This document shows positions 9,226 through 18,876 of a stretch of DNA of 64,000 nt, in pieces. Numbering within the stretch: position 1 is the first letter of the stretch; every line of letters begins with the position of its first letter. The position numbers were made by a program, and so were the translations under genes. Source of the stretch: Seonamhaeicola sp. S2-3. GTDB taxonomy: Bacteria; Bacteroidota; Bacteroidia; Flavobacteriales; Flavobacteriaceae. The notes under the pieces are model-generated. The model was not told the DNA's origin and searched no databases. It saw nothing but the letters and a program-made list of their open reading frames with translations. The stretch covers positions 2,243,001-2,307,000 of the forward strand of contig NZ_CP019389.1 in NCBI RefSeq assembly GCF_001971785.1, in the 5' to 3' direction.

Positions 9226-11139
9226 ATGAAAACAATAAAAAAAATAAATATACTGCTTGTTTTAACTTTTTTTGGAATAATCAGTTCTTGTAGTGATTAT
9301 CTAGACGTTGTTCCAGATAACGTTGCTACCATAGACAATGCTTTTGTTGATAAAACACAAGCAGAAAAGTACCTTTTTACTTGCTACTCTTATTTACCTC
9401 GGTTTGATGATCCAGAGGGGAATCCTGAATTTTATGCAGGCGATGAGTATTGGATTTTTTGGCCAATTCCTGATGGTTATGCAACCTCGTTAGATCCTTA
9501 CCAAATTGCTCGTGGTTTACAAAATAGAGTAAGCCCTCTAATGAATTTTTGGGAAGGAGGCGGTCGGGTTCCCCCACTATGGCAAGGGGTTCGGTCTTGT
9601 AATATTTTTCTAGAAAATATTGAAAAGGTAATTGATTTAGAACCGTTTCTTAAAAGCAGATGGATTGCAGAAGTTAAATTTCTTAAAGCATATTATCATT
9701 GGTATTTAATGAAATTGTATGGCCCAATACCTATTGTAGATAAGAACTTACCTATATCGGCAAATTCCGATGAAGTTAGAGTAGAAAGAAGACCAGTAGA
9801 TGAAGTGGTAGATTATATAGTAAGTTTAATAGATTCTGTTACAGAAGAAGGAACAAACGGCGGTTTACCCGATAGAATTGATAATAAAACCACAGAACTT
9901 GGTAGAATTACAAAACCAATAGCTCTATCTATAAAAGCTCGTATTTTAGTAACTGCGGCAAGTCCGTTATTTAATGGTAATAAAGATTACGATAACTTTT
10001 TAGCCAATGATGGTACCCCATTATTTAACACTAATTTCGAAATTGAGAAATGGAACAAAGCATTAAAAGCTTGTGAAGAAGCTGTTGAAGCATGTGAGGC
10101 CGCAGGAATTAGTTTGTATGAGTTTGATGAAAATGCCCAAGGAGTTACAGATAGAATTAAAACTGAAATGAGCATTAGAAATGCAGTTTGCGATAAGTGG
10201 AATTCTGAGCTTATTTGGGGTAACGTAGGATCCGATGTGCCTTCATGGGCGGTACAGTTAACCGCTAGCCCTAATTTAGACCCCAATATTACTAGTTTAA
10301 ATCTAAAAGCACATTTTGCTCCAACCTTACGTATAGCAGAATTATTTTATACCGAAAATGGAGTGCCTATTGATGAAGATAAAACATGGAGTTACCAAGA
10401 TAGATATAATTTGCGTACCGTTGAAGCTAGTGATGAAGGCATGCAAGAGGGCTACAAAACAGTAGGTCTACATTTTAATAGAGAACCAAGATTTTATGCA
10501 AATTTAGGTTTTGATGGCGCCACATGGTTTATGCGTAATAATACCTGGGATTTAAAAACCAAAACAGGACAGCATGCAGGTAAAAAACAGAGTGTTTTGT
10601 ATTCTATAACAGGATATTATGCTAAAAAACTGGTTAACTGGAATATGGTAATATCGCAAGGAGGTGGAGTGAGTTTAGAATTTTACCCTTGGCCCGTGAT
10701 GCGATTAGCAGATTTATATTTACTGTATGCTGAAGCATTAAATGAAACTGGTAATAATGCTTTAGCTTTAAATTATATTAATAAAGTACGAGAAAGAGCT
10801 GGTTTAGAAACGGTAGAAACATCGTGGAGTAACTTTTCTAATAATCCAGGAAAATACACTACACAAGAAGGCTTAAGAGAAATAATACATCAAGAACGGT
10901 TAATAGAATTGGCTTTAGAAGGAAAACGTTTTTGGGATTTAAAGCGTTGGAAAAAATCTGGAACTCTATTAAACGCACCAATTTATGGTTGGGATATTGG
11001 ACAAGAAGATTATGAAACCTATAACCGAAAAACGTTATTGTTTAATCAAAAGTTTAATGTACCCCGAGATTATTTTTGGCCTCTGTCCGATAATGTGCTC
11101 ACAACTAACCCTAATTTAATTCAAAATCCTGGGTGGTAA
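9226..11139 (+). CDS. SusD/RagB-like glycan-binding lipoprotein
   Basis: A 637-residue surface lipoprotein that caps the SusC transporter and binds glycan. The lipobox gives Cys22 (IISSC) followed by the common SDYLDVVPDN opening. The TPR-like helical SusD fold is indicated by FLKAYYHWYLMKLYGPIPIV near residue 145, the LADLYLLYAEALNETGN segment near 490, and the conserved C-terminal region with HQERLIELALEGKRFWDLKRW and a terminal NPGW. The gene starts 10 bases after SusC and is followed 29 bases later by an accessory lipoprotein, so all four are probably cotranscribed. It is somewhat longer than many SusD proteins. Confidence 0.95.
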   Translation: MKTIKKINILLVLTFFGIISSCSDYLDVVPDNVATIDNAFVDKTQAEKYLFTCYSYLPRFDDPEGNPEFYAGDEYWIFWPIPDGYATSLDPYQIARGLQNRVSPLMNFWEGGGRVPPLWQGVRSCNIFLENIEKVIDLEPFLKSRWIAEVKFLKAYYHWYLMKLYGPIPIVDKNLPISANSDEVRVERRPVDEVVDYIVSLIDSVTEEGTNGGLPDRIDNKTTELGRITKPIALSIKARILVTAASPLFNGNKDYDNFLANDGTPLFNTNFEIEKWNKALKACEEAVEACEAAGISLYEFDENAQGVTDRIKTEMSIRNAVCDKWNSELIWGNVGSDVPSWAVQLTASPNLDPNITSLNLKAHFAPTLRIAELFYTENGVPIDEDKTWSYQDRYNLRTVEASDEGMQEGYKTVGLHFNREPRFYANLGFDGATWFMRNNTWDLKTKTGQHAGKKQSVLYSITGYYAKKLVNWNMVISQGGGVSLEFYPWPVMRLADLYLLYAEALNETGNNALALNYINKVRERAGLETVETSWSNFSNNPGKYTTQEGLREIIHQERLIELALEGKRFWDLKRWKKSGTLLNAPIYGWDIGQEDYETYNRKTLLFNQKFNVPRDYFWPLSDNVLTTNPNLIQNPGW

Positions 11140-11168
11140 TCCAAACTAAAAAAATAAAACTTTAAACC

Positions 11169-12356
11169 ATGAAAAAATTTATATATCATCTAATTGTTGC
11201 TATATTAATAACGGTATTTTCTGTGGGCTGTACAACAGATTTGTTAAAGCCAACAGAAAATGATGGCACGCCGCCAGGTTCTATTTCAGATGTACAGATT
11301 GAAAACCTCTCTGGTAGTGTTATATTAAGATATACACTTCCAGACGATCCAGACGTGTTTTATGCTAAGGCCGTTTATACTACAGAACGAAATGTTGTTA
11401 GAGAAGCTAAGGCGTCATATTATACAAATGAAATGACATTAACTGGATTTGGGAAAAACAAGCCTTATGAGGTGCAACTTTATGCTGTAGATAGAGGCGA
11501 AAATGTTTCAAAACCAATCACAGTAACCGTAAATCCAGAAAAGGCACCATACCAAAATGTTAGTGAAAGTTTAAATATTGGACCAGACTTTGGAGGAATT
11601 TTTGTTGATTTTGAAAACCCAACAGAAGATAATCTGGCTATTGTTGTACTGGCTAACGATTCGCTAGGTAATTTTATTCCATATAACACTTACTACACAC
11701 AGAAAATAGAAGGACGTTTTTCTACTAGAGGATTTGAATCTGTAGAGACAAACTTTGGCGTTTATATTCGAGACCGCTGGGGGAATATTTCTGATACTAC
11801 CACAGTTCGTTTGACTCCATATTTTGAAACGGAGATTGATAAAAATCAAATTACACCTTTAACTTTACCTAATGATGCTATATTAGGTTATGGTGGTAAT
11901 ATACCAGCCTTGTTCAATGATGATATTACCGAAGGCGGTGGATTTTATTCTAGTGGAGACCAAGCAAGGATGCCTCAGTGGTTTTCTTTTGATCTTGGAG
12001 AAAAAGTGAAATTAAGTAGGTTGACTTGGTGGATGAGATCTGATGGTACGCGTTGGCTTTATAGCTTGCATAACCCTAGAAACATTGAAATTTGGGGGTC
12101 TAATGATCCTGCTCCTGATGGTAGTTGGGAGTCTTGGGATTTGATAATTGAATATGAACAAATAAAACCATCAGGTTTACCTAATGGACAATTATCTAAC
12201 GATGATCTTGCTGCTGCTGAAGCAGGGGAAACAATTGTGTTTCCTCTAGATACAAAGGGGTATAGGTATATTAGATTTAAAACATTACGTAATTGGTCAA
12301 ACGGAACGTATGTTAATTTTAATGAGATATCCCTGTGGGGACAACCAATAGACTAA
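11169..12356 (+). CDS. Surface lipoprotein, DUF4959/DUF5126/DUF5000 type
   Basis: A 395-residue predicted lipoprotein (Cys21 in FSVGC). The first 130 residues look like a fibronectin-III-like DUF4959 domain (GTPPGSISDVQIENLSGSV), the middle like DUF5126, and the last 160 residues like a discoidin/F5-8C-type DUF5000 domain with WFSFDLGEKVKLSRLTWW and a closing INFNEISLWG-like strand. Such proteins accompany SusC/SusD pairs and are thought to bind glycan at the surface. No catalytic residues are apparent. Exact ligand is unknown; mannose-containing glycan is inferred from its neighbours. Confidence 0.8.
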   Translation: MKKFIYHLIVAILITVFSVGCTTDLLKPTENDGTPPGSISDVQIENLSGSVILRYTLPDDPDVFYAKAVYTTERNVVREAKASYYTNEMTLTGFGKNKPYEVQLYAVDRGENVSKPITVTVNPEKAPYQNVSESLNIGPDFGGIFVDFENPTEDNLAIVVLANDSLGNFIPYNTYYTQKIEGRFSTRGFESVETNFGVYIRDRWGNISDTTTVRLTPYFETEIDKNQITPLTLPNDAILGYGGNIPALFNDDITEGGGFYSSGDQARMPQWFSFDLGEKVKLSRLTWWMRSDGTRWLYSLHNPRNIEIWGSNDPAPDGSWESWDLIIEYEQIKPSGLPNGQLSNDDLAAAEAGETIVFPLDTKGYRYIRFKTLRNWSNGTYVNFNEISLWGQPID

Positions 12357-12384
12357 GTATACGTTCACTTTAAATATAAAAAAA

Positions 12385-13434
12385 ATGAAAACTATAATAA
12401 AACATATAAGCGTTATATGCTTAATTCTAGGGTTGCTGGTTTTAGCTTCCTGCTCGCCTATAGATGAATATAATAAATATAAAGAAGGTGGAGATATTGT
12501 ATACCCAGCCAAGGTAGATTCTGTAATAGTTTATCCAGGAAAAAACAGAATACATTTAGCAATGGTACTAGGTAGCGATCCTACAGTCAATAAAATCAAG
12601 GCTTTTTGGAAAAACAGACAAGATTCTACAGAGGTCATGTTTTCTAGAACCAAGGTCAATGATACTATAGATTTACTGATAGAAAATTTACAAGAAGGCG
12701 TATATAACTTTCAACTTTATACGTTTGATACATTTGGAAACCAATCTGTAGTAAAGAATGTTTCAGGAACCGTTTTCGGTGATACGTTTCAAAACTCTAT
12801 TTTTAATAGACAAATTGAGTCTGCCACTTGCGGTATTATAAATTGGGTGCCTCCTGTGTCATCAATGATTGGGGTAGAAGTCAATTATATAAATGATTTA
12901 GATGAAGAACAAATAATTATGGTTACCAACCAAGACCAAGCAACAACTTTAGAGGGGATAAAAGAAGGAACACCATTTAAGTTCAGAACCCTTCATGTTC
13001 CAGATACTAAGTCAATTGATACGTTTTATACCGCATTTAAAACGGAAACCATAAAAACTATTGAATTAAAAACAGGTGAATACGAGGTGATTTCAGAACA
13101 TAATACACCTCATGGGTGGATGCCTAATAAAGGCCATAAGCGAGAGGTTACTAAAATAAGTGACTATCAATATTCTTATATATTATCAACCGATGCAGGA
13201 AATGCTGTTCCAATGATAATAAATGTAGACCCCGTAACATTAAAGACATCGGTAGATTTACAAGAAATAGGAGATTTTGGTGCACCGTGGTATATGACTG
13301 CTGAAAGCATTGAAAGTGATGATAATTTTATTTCTTACTGCGATGGTATTATTAGCGTAAGGCTACATATTGATAACCTAGATAGAAGTAACCTGTGGGG
13401 CGACTTCACTGTGGCTGTGAAATTACAAGATTAA
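12385..13434 (+). CDS. Surface lipoprotein, DUF4998 type
   Basis: A 349-residue lipoprotein with a Cys near residue 23 (LVLASC). The N-terminal half, with YKEGGDIVYPAKVDSVIVYP followed by IKAFWKN and a repeated beta pattern, matches the DUF4998 type found next to DUF4959/DUF5000 proteins in SusC/SusD operons. The C-terminal 120 residues are beta-rich and not assigned. It probably serves as a surface glycan-binding or capture protein and closes the four-gene surface module. The downstream gap (13435-13620) contains a possible terminator and no gene. Confidence 0.7.
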   Translation: MKTIIKHISVICLILGLLVLASCSPIDEYNKYKEGGDIVYPAKVDSVIVYPGKNRIHLAMVLGSDPTVNKIKAFWKNRQDSTEVMFSRTKVNDTIDLLIENLQEGVYNFQLYTFDTFGNQSVVKNVSGTVFGDTFQNSIFNRQIESATCGIINWVPPVSSMIGVEVNYINDLDEEQIIMVTNQDQATTLEGIKEGTPFKFRTLHVPDTKSIDTFYTAFKTETIKTIELKTGEYEVISEHNTPHGWMPNKGHKREVTKISDYQYSYILSTDAGNAVPMIINVDPVTLKTSVDLQEIGDFGAPWYMTAESIESDDNFISYCDGIISVRLHIDNLDRSNLWGDFTVAVKLQD

Positions 13435-13473
13435 ACGTTTCACTTCATCTAAGTGCAAACCTAGTATGGTATT

Positions 13474-13523
13474 AAACCTTAATAGTTTATGTTTATTTAC
13501 AACAAGAACATTTAAGGTTTTTT
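13474..13523 (+). terminator. Possible terminator with long loop
   Basis: AAACCTTAA (13474-13482) pairs with TTAAGGTTT (13512-13520), followed by three more T. The 29-base loop makes it weak. It would separate the SusC/D module from the manA operon. A second inverted pair, TTGTTT/AAACAA at 13570-13591, may be an operator ahead of manA. Confidence 0.3.
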
Positions 13524-13620
13524 CCATTAAAATGCACACAAATTCTAGGTCGATAAAGAATAAATTAAGTTGTTTTGTAAAGAGCAAACAACAGTATAAA
13601 AATACCAGATAAAAGTAAAA

Positions 13621-14592
13621 ATGAAACTATACCCATTAAAATTTGAACCACTTTATAAGTATAGAATATGGGGTGGTGAAAAATTAAAAACGGTTTTACA
13701 TAAAAATTATATAGAAGAAAATATAGGAGAGTCTAGGGAGATTTCAGGTGTTGAAAATGATGAAACTTTGGTAGCTCAAGGTACATTAAAAAATAAAACA
13801 CTAAAAGAATTAATAGCAAATTATAAACAAAATTTAGTAGGGGAAGTAGTGTATCAAAAATTTGGAAACACTTTTCCTCTACTAATTAAATTTATAGATG
13901 CTAAAACACCGCTTTCAATTCAAGTACATCCAAGTAATGAAATAGCAAAAGAGCGTCATAATTCCTTTGGAAAAAATGAAATGTGGTATGTTATGCAAGC
14001 CGATGATGATGCAGAATTAATTGTTGGTTTCGATAAGGAAATATCGCAGAGCGAATATAAAAAACACCTAGACAACAATACCATTTTAGATGTTATGCAC
14101 CATGAAACTGTAAAATCGGGTGATACGTTTTATATTCCAACTGGTCGTGTGCATGCTATAGGCGCAGGTGTTTTACTGGCAGAAATTCAACAAACCTCCG
14201 ATATAACTTATAGAATTTACGATTACGATAGGGTAGACGCTAAAACTGGAGCGAAAAGAGAATTACATAACAATTTGGCCATAGATGTTATAGATTATAA
14301 CGTACATAATACTTATAAAACACATTATAATCATGATAAAAATGTATCAAACACTCTAGTACATTCTCCTTATTTTAAAACCAATATACTAGATTTAAAT
14401 CAAGAGGTAAAAAAAGATTATTCTACAATAGACTCATTCGTTATTTATATCTGTGTAGATGGCGAGGTTATTGTTACCAGTAATGGCGAAAATTATCAGT
14501 TAAAACAGGGAGAAACATTATTAATTCCTGCAAGTTTAAATCAACTACATTTAAAAGCTACAAAAGCTAAACTTTTAGAGGTTTATTATTAA
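13621..14592 (+). CDS. manA: Mannose-6-phosphate isomerase, class I (short form)
   Basis: A 323-residue cytoplasmic zinc enzyme that interconverts mannose 6-phosphate and fructose 6-phosphate, leading mannose into glycolysis. It begins with the typical LKFEPLYKYRIWGG. Zinc ligands are visible in SIQVHP (Gln and His near residues 100-102), NEMWYV (Glu near 120) and IPTGRVHAIG (His near 178), and the ISDITYR-like sequence follows the third ligand. Its length fits the short bacterial form. It is 13 bases upstream of a GH92 gene and probably leads the operon manA-GH92-GxGYxYP. A much larger isomerase lies at 37084, so the function is duplicated. No mannose kinase is visible in the window. Confidence 0.9.
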   Translation: MKLYPLKFEPLYKYRIWGGEKLKTVLHKNYIEENIGESREISGVENDETLVAQGTLKNKTLKELIANYKQNLVGEVVYQKFGNTFPLLIKFIDAKTPLSIQVHPSNEIAKERHNSFGKNEMWYVMQADDDAELIVGFDKEISQSEYKKHLDNNTILDVMHHETVKSGDTFYIPTGRVHAIGAGVLLAEIQQTSDITYRIYDYDRVDAKTGAKRELHNNLAIDVIDYNVHNTYKTHYNHDKNVSNTLVHSPYFKTNILDLNQEVKKDYSTIDSFVIYICVDGEVIVTSNGENYQLKQGETLLIPASLNQLHLKATKAKLLEVYY

Positions 14593-14605
14593 TAAAACAT
14601 TATTT

Positions 14606-16939
14606 ATGAAGAAGTTATTTTATTTAATATTATCATTATTCGTTGTCTCTTGTGTTAATACAGAAGACGGACATGGAGAAACCAACACAACAATAAAAGA
14701 CGAAAGTTTTGTAGATTTTGTAAACCCCTTAATGGGAACAGACTCTTCTTTTGAACTATCAAACGGAAACACATATCCCGCCATAGCAACACCATGGGGT
14801 ATGAATTTCTGGACTCCCATGACCTCTAAAATGGGAGATGGATGGACCTATAAATATGATGAAAATAAAATTCGAGGCATTAAGCAAACCCATCAACCAA
14901 GCCCTTGGATTAATGATTATGCCGCTTTTTCATTAATGGCAGTAACAGGAGACTTAAAATATAAAGAAGACGAGCGCGCATCGTGGTTTTCGCATAAGGC
15001 CGAAACCGTAAAACCACATTATTATAAAACTTATTTAGCCGATTATGATGTGGTTGCAGAAGTGACCCCAACAGAACGAGCCGCACATTTTAAATTTACA
15101 TTTCCCGAAAATCAATCTTATATTCTACTAGACGGTTTTTTTAAAGGGTCCATGGTTAAAATTATTCCTGAAGAACGTAAAATTATTGGTTATTGCAGAA
15201 ACAATAGCGGTGGTGTTCCAGAGAATTTTCACAACTATTTTGTTGCAGAATTTGATAAAGATTTTGAGTTAACCCATACATGGGGCGATAATTGGACCTT
15301 AGTAGAAAACAGTACCGAAAATGAGGGTGAACACGTTGGAGCAATAATAGGTTTTAAAACCAAAAAAGGTGAAGAAGTACACGTAAAAGTAGCCTCTTCT
15401 TTTATAAGTCCAGAGCAAGCACAACTTAACCTAAATAGAGAAATAGGAGATGATAATTTTAAAACCACTTTAACAAAGGCAAAAGCTTCATGGGAGAAAG
15501 AATTAGGTAGAATAGTGATTGAAGATGATAATATTGATAATTTAAGAACCTTTTATTCTTGTTTGTATCGTGTATTGTTATTTCCAAGACAATTTCACGA
15601 AATTGATAAAAACAATGCTATTGTACATTATAGTCCGTACAACGGAGAAGTTTTACCAGGATATATGTTTACCGATAATGGTTTTTGGGATACCTTTAGA
15701 GCTGTGTTTCCATTTTTCAACATGATGTATCCAAAGTTAAATTCAAAAATTATGGAAGGTCTTGCTAATACCTATAAAGAATCGGGTTGGTTGCCAGAGT
15801 GGGCTAGTCCAGGCCATAGAGATTGCATGGTAGGGTCTAACTCAGCACCCATTATAGCCGATGCTTTTTTAAAAGGCGTTCACATAAAAGACCAAGAGGT
15901 GCTATTTGAAGCCATGTTAAAAAATGCAACGACTTCCAAAGGAAGACCACTTTCTAAAGGCGGGAATACCCTAAAATCTGTAGGGAGAGAAGGCGTAGAA
16001 TATTACAATAAATTAGGTTATGTACCCTATAATGTTGGTATCAACGAAAATGCAGCAAGAACATTAGAGTACGCCTATGCCGACTTTACCATGGCTCAAA
16101 TGGCAGATAAATTAGGGAAGAAAGATGTTGCAGAACGTTTCTACAAACAATCTTTAAACTACAAAAACCTATTCGATCCAGAAACCAAATGGATGCGTGG
16201 TAAAAATGAAGATGGTACATTTCAGAAACCATTCAACCCACTTAAATGGGGCGATGCCTTTACTGAAGGGAATAGCATTCACTATACATGGTCTGTTTTT
16301 CACGATGTAAATGGGCTAATGGAATTAATGGGTGGTAAAAATGCTTTTGAAAGCAAATTGGATGAAGTGTTTGAAATGCCTCCAGTTTTCGATCATTCAT
16401 ACTACGGATTTACCATACACGAAATTCGTGAAATGCAAATCATGAACATGGGTAATTACGCGCATGGTAATCAACCCATTCAGCACATGATATATTTATA
16501 CAATTACGCCAATGCATCGTATAAAGCGCAAGAAAAAATAAGAGAAGTATTAACTAAATTATATGCACCTACACCCGATGGGTATTGTGGCGATGAAGAT
16601 AACGGTCAAACTTCTGCTTGGTATGTGTTTAGTTCGTTAGGATTTTATCCGGTAACACCAGGTGTAGATCAATACGTTATAGGGAGTCCATTGTTTAAAA
16701 AGGCAACTATTCATTTAGAAAATGGAAACACTTTCGAAATTTCAGCACCACAAAACACTAAGGAAAATGTGTATATCCAATCTGCAACTTTAAATGGTAA
16801 GGATTACAATAAATCGTATTTAGATTATAATGATGTGATGGCAGGCGGAACCTTAAAATTTGAAATGAGCGCCACTCCTAATAAAAATTGGGCAAATACA
16901 GACGAATCGGTTCCTTATTCATTAAGTATAAAAAACTAG
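14606..16939 (+). CDS. GH92 alpha-mannosidase lipoprotein with Gln at acid position
   Basis: A 777-residue calcium-dependent alpha-mannosidase of family GH92, anchored through Cys16 (VVSC). The GH92 N-domain starts at VDFVNPLMGTDSS, and the catalytic domain contains YTDNGFWDTFRAVFP-like sequence near residue 350, the GNQP motif with Gln623, and GDEDNGQTSAWYVF near 670. In characterised exo-mannosidases of the family the GNEP Glu is the catalytic acid. Here it is Gln, the substitution known from mannosyl-phosphate-cleaving GH92 enzymes, so substrates with a phosphate leaving group are possible. That specificity is inference. It is cotranscribed with manA (13 bases upstream) and the GxGYxYP gene (13 bases downstream). 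Confidence 0.9.
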   Translation: MKKLFYLILSLFVVSCVNTEDGHGETNTTIKDESFVDFVNPLMGTDSSFELSNGNTYPAIATPWGMNFWTPMTSKMGDGWTYKYDENKIRGIKQTHQPSPWINDYAAFSLMAVTGDLKYKEDERASWFSHKAETVKPHYYKTYLADYDVVAEVTPTERAAHFKFTFPENQSYILLDGFFKGSMVKIIPEERKIIGYCRNNSGGVPENFHNYFVAEFDKDFELTHTWGDNWTLVENSTENEGEHVGAIIGFKTKKGEEVHVKVASSFISPEQAQLNLNREIGDDNFKTTLTKAKASWEKELGRIVIEDDNIDNLRTFYSCLYRVLLFPRQFHEIDKNNAIVHYSPYNGEVLPGYMFTDNGFWDTFRAVFPFFNMMYPKLNSKIMEGLANTYKESGWLPEWASPGHRDCMVGSNSAPIIADAFLKGVHIKDQEVLFEAMLKNATTSKGRPLSKGGNTLKSVGREGVEYYNKLGYVPYNVGINENAARTLEYAYADFTMAQMADKLGKKDVAERFYKQSLNYKNLFDPETKWMRGKNEDGTFQKPFNPLKWGDAFTEGNSIHYTWSVFHDVNGLMELMGGKNAFESKLDEVFEMPPVFDHSYYGFTIHEIREMQIMNMGNYAHGNQPIQHMIYLYNYANASYKAQEKIREVLTKLYAPTPDGYCGDEDNGQTSAWYVFSSLGFYPVTPGVDQYVIGSPLFKKATIHLENGNTFEISAPQNTKENVYIQSATLNGKDYNKSYLDYNDVMAGGTLKFEMSATPNKNWANTDESVPYSLSIKN

Positions 16940-16952
16940 AATCAAAATAATT

Positions 16953-18848
16953 ATGAATAAAATAGTAATTGTATTACTAGGTTTCGCTTTATCATTAAAT
17001 TCTTGTAATAGTAATTTAAAAAAAGAAAATACAGATACAGAGCATAAGAAAGATGCTAAAGTTTATAATGATCAGTACGATTCTTTTGAAGATAAAGGGC
17101 AATATTGGCACTTAGAAATGCAAGTAAAGCCCAAAAAATACTGGAGTATTACAGGTTTAATACCCAAACTTCATAAAAATGAATTGGGCCATAAAGAATT
17201 AACAAAAGGTATGCAATACCATTTGTTATGCCAATCTATTTCTGGTTTGGTAAACAGGGCTGTAGATCTAGGAAAAAGCGATATTGGCATATGGTTGCAT
17301 GACCATAGTGGCAAAGAATCCTATAAGTTAGCAAAACAAGGATTAGCACAAATAGGTGTTGAAGAACACGGTGAAACAACAGGAATAGAGCTTGTAACGA
17401 AAGCTTATACTGAGGTTAACGGTGTAAAAGTACAAGTGAAAGATTTATTTAATGGTTACGTGTTAACAGATGTTGAAAATAATCCAGAAAGTAATACGGT
17501 AGCCACCGTGGCTTCGCATGTGTATAATGCTATTATAGTAGATGTTAGAGATAAAGACTATTTTGATTCATTAGGTTATAAAATGGTGTATGATGCGTCA
17601 AAAAAAAACACTCAAGATGCATGGAACGAGTTTAAAGATAAATGCAAAAATAATGCTTTGGTGGTTATGCCGCTTCAAACAGGAGAACAAAGAGAGTTTG
17701 CTATCAAAAACAATTTATTTGTAATTAATTTAAACAAAAAATATAACGATGCCTCGGCAGGACAAAACACGGCTTTGTTTAATGAGGTATTGCAGTGGTT
17801 AAAACCTGGTTCACCCATTTACGGATGGGAACATGGCGTAGGCGAAGATTTATTTGTAAACAAAGTATCAGAAACTGGAAATATCATGGTTCCTGCAGAC
17901 TGGATGTACAATTTAAATTTAACGTCTCTACTTTATAAAAAACGTCAAAGTGGGTTAGCAACGGTTCTGGATCCAAAGTCGATAGATTTTTCTGAAAAAG
18001 GCAAAAAATACGTATCCTATCATTTATCTGATGGCGATAACGTGCAATGGATGATGAATGGCTTTGATGGAGAGTATTATTTTACACACCCCGAAGCCGA
18101 TAACATGAAAATAGCCTTTGGTCTCCCGGTTGATAATTTATCTATGATGGCTCCAGATGTTATGCAGTTACTGTTCGATAAACAAGGTGAAAATACCTCA
18201 ATCGTACAGACTTTTGGGGGCGGTTATAACTATGCCGATCTTTTTGGAATAAAAGGAAACAGAGCAGAAAGTTTAAAGCAAATCGCTAATGCCACAGCTG
18301 CACATATGCGCCAACACCGCATTAAAGTTTTGTCGTTAATGGCAAAAAATGTGAGTTCAAATGAAGCAAAAGAAGCCTACCGAGCCTACATACAAGCCAA
18401 CAATCAATTAGAGGGTATATTGGCCGTACAATATTCGCCCTATGCCGGTGGTAAAGGTGACATTTATTGGGAAACCAATAGTGATGGGTATGATATTCCA
18501 ATAATAACCGTTAAATATTCGTTGTGGAATTTTGGAAACAAAAATCATGAACGCGAAGGTACGCCAACATACATCGCCAATAAGTTAAATTCAGAATCTG
18601 ACAGTAATCCTTTTAATTTGATATCCATTCATGCATGGAGTAGGTTTTCAGATACGGGTAATTCAAAAGATGAACTGGCAGAAAATGTTTTAGGTCCAAT
18701 AATAGGTCCGGGAATAGCTAAATTAAACGCTAGCAAATTAAACGATAACTTTAAAATAGTAAATGTAGAAGAATTGATTTGGAGGGTAAAAATGTATTAT
18801 AAACCAGAACAAACTAAAAAAAGATTAGAAATATTTAATAATAATTAA
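16953..18848 (+). CDS. GxGYxYP-family lipoprotein (putative glycoside hydrolase)
   Basis: A 631-residue predicted lipoprotein (Cys18 in LSLNSC). The C-terminal half resembles the GxGYxYP family, a putative glycoside hydrolase group with a TIM-barrel-like domain. Diagnostic pieces are KYVSYHLSDGDNVQWMMNG near residue 350 and FGGGYNYADLFG near residue 425, where the naming motif is present in altered form (GGYNYAD). The N-terminal 230 residues match the family's N-terminal region. Function in the family is not established to my knowledge. Placement between GH92 and the LacI regulator, inside a mannosidase locus, suggests a role on mannose-containing glycans. Moderate confidence in the family, low in function. 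Confidence 0.65.
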   Translation: MNKIVIVLLGFALSLNSCNSNLKKENTDTEHKKDAKVYNDQYDSFEDKGQYWHLEMQVKPKKYWSITGLIPKLHKNELGHKELTKGMQYHLLCQSISGLVNRAVDLGKSDIGIWLHDHSGKESYKLAKQGLAQIGVEEHGETTGIELVTKAYTEVNGVKVQVKDLFNGYVLTDVENNPESNTVATVASHVYNAIIVDVRDKDYFDSLGYKMVYDASKKNTQDAWNEFKDKCKNNALVVMPLQTGEQREFAIKNNLFVINLNKKYNDASAGQNTALFNEVLQWLKPGSPIYGWEHGVGEDLFVNKVSETGNIMVPADWMYNLNLTSLLYKKRQSGLATVLDPKSIDFSEKGKKYVSYHLSDGDNVQWMMNGFDGEYYFTHPEADNMKIAFGLPVDNLSMMAPDVMQLLFDKQGENTSIVQTFGGGYNYADLFGIKGNRAESLKQIANATAAHMRQHRIKVLSLMAKNVSSNEAKEAYRAYIQANNQLEGILAVQYSPYAGGKGDIYWETNSDGYDIPIITVKYSLWNFGNKNHEREGTPTYIANKLNSESDSNPFNLISIHAWSRFSDTGNSKDELAENVLGPIIGPGIAKLNASKLNDNFKIVNVEELIWRVKMYYKPEQTKKRLEIFNNN

Positions 18849-18861
18849 TATTTTAGCCCGA

Positions 18862-18875
18862 CTAAATCGGTTTAG
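18862..18875. promoter_or_regulatory. LacI-type operator candidate overlapping the lacI start region
   Basis: CTAAATCGGTTTAG differs at one base from the perfect palindrome CTAAACCGGTTTAG found at 19939. It ends one base before the presumed TTG start codon of the LacI-type gene, so binding there would block that gene's own expression. Palindromes with a central CG are typical of LacI-family proteins. Confidence 0.65.
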
Positions 18876-18876
18876 C

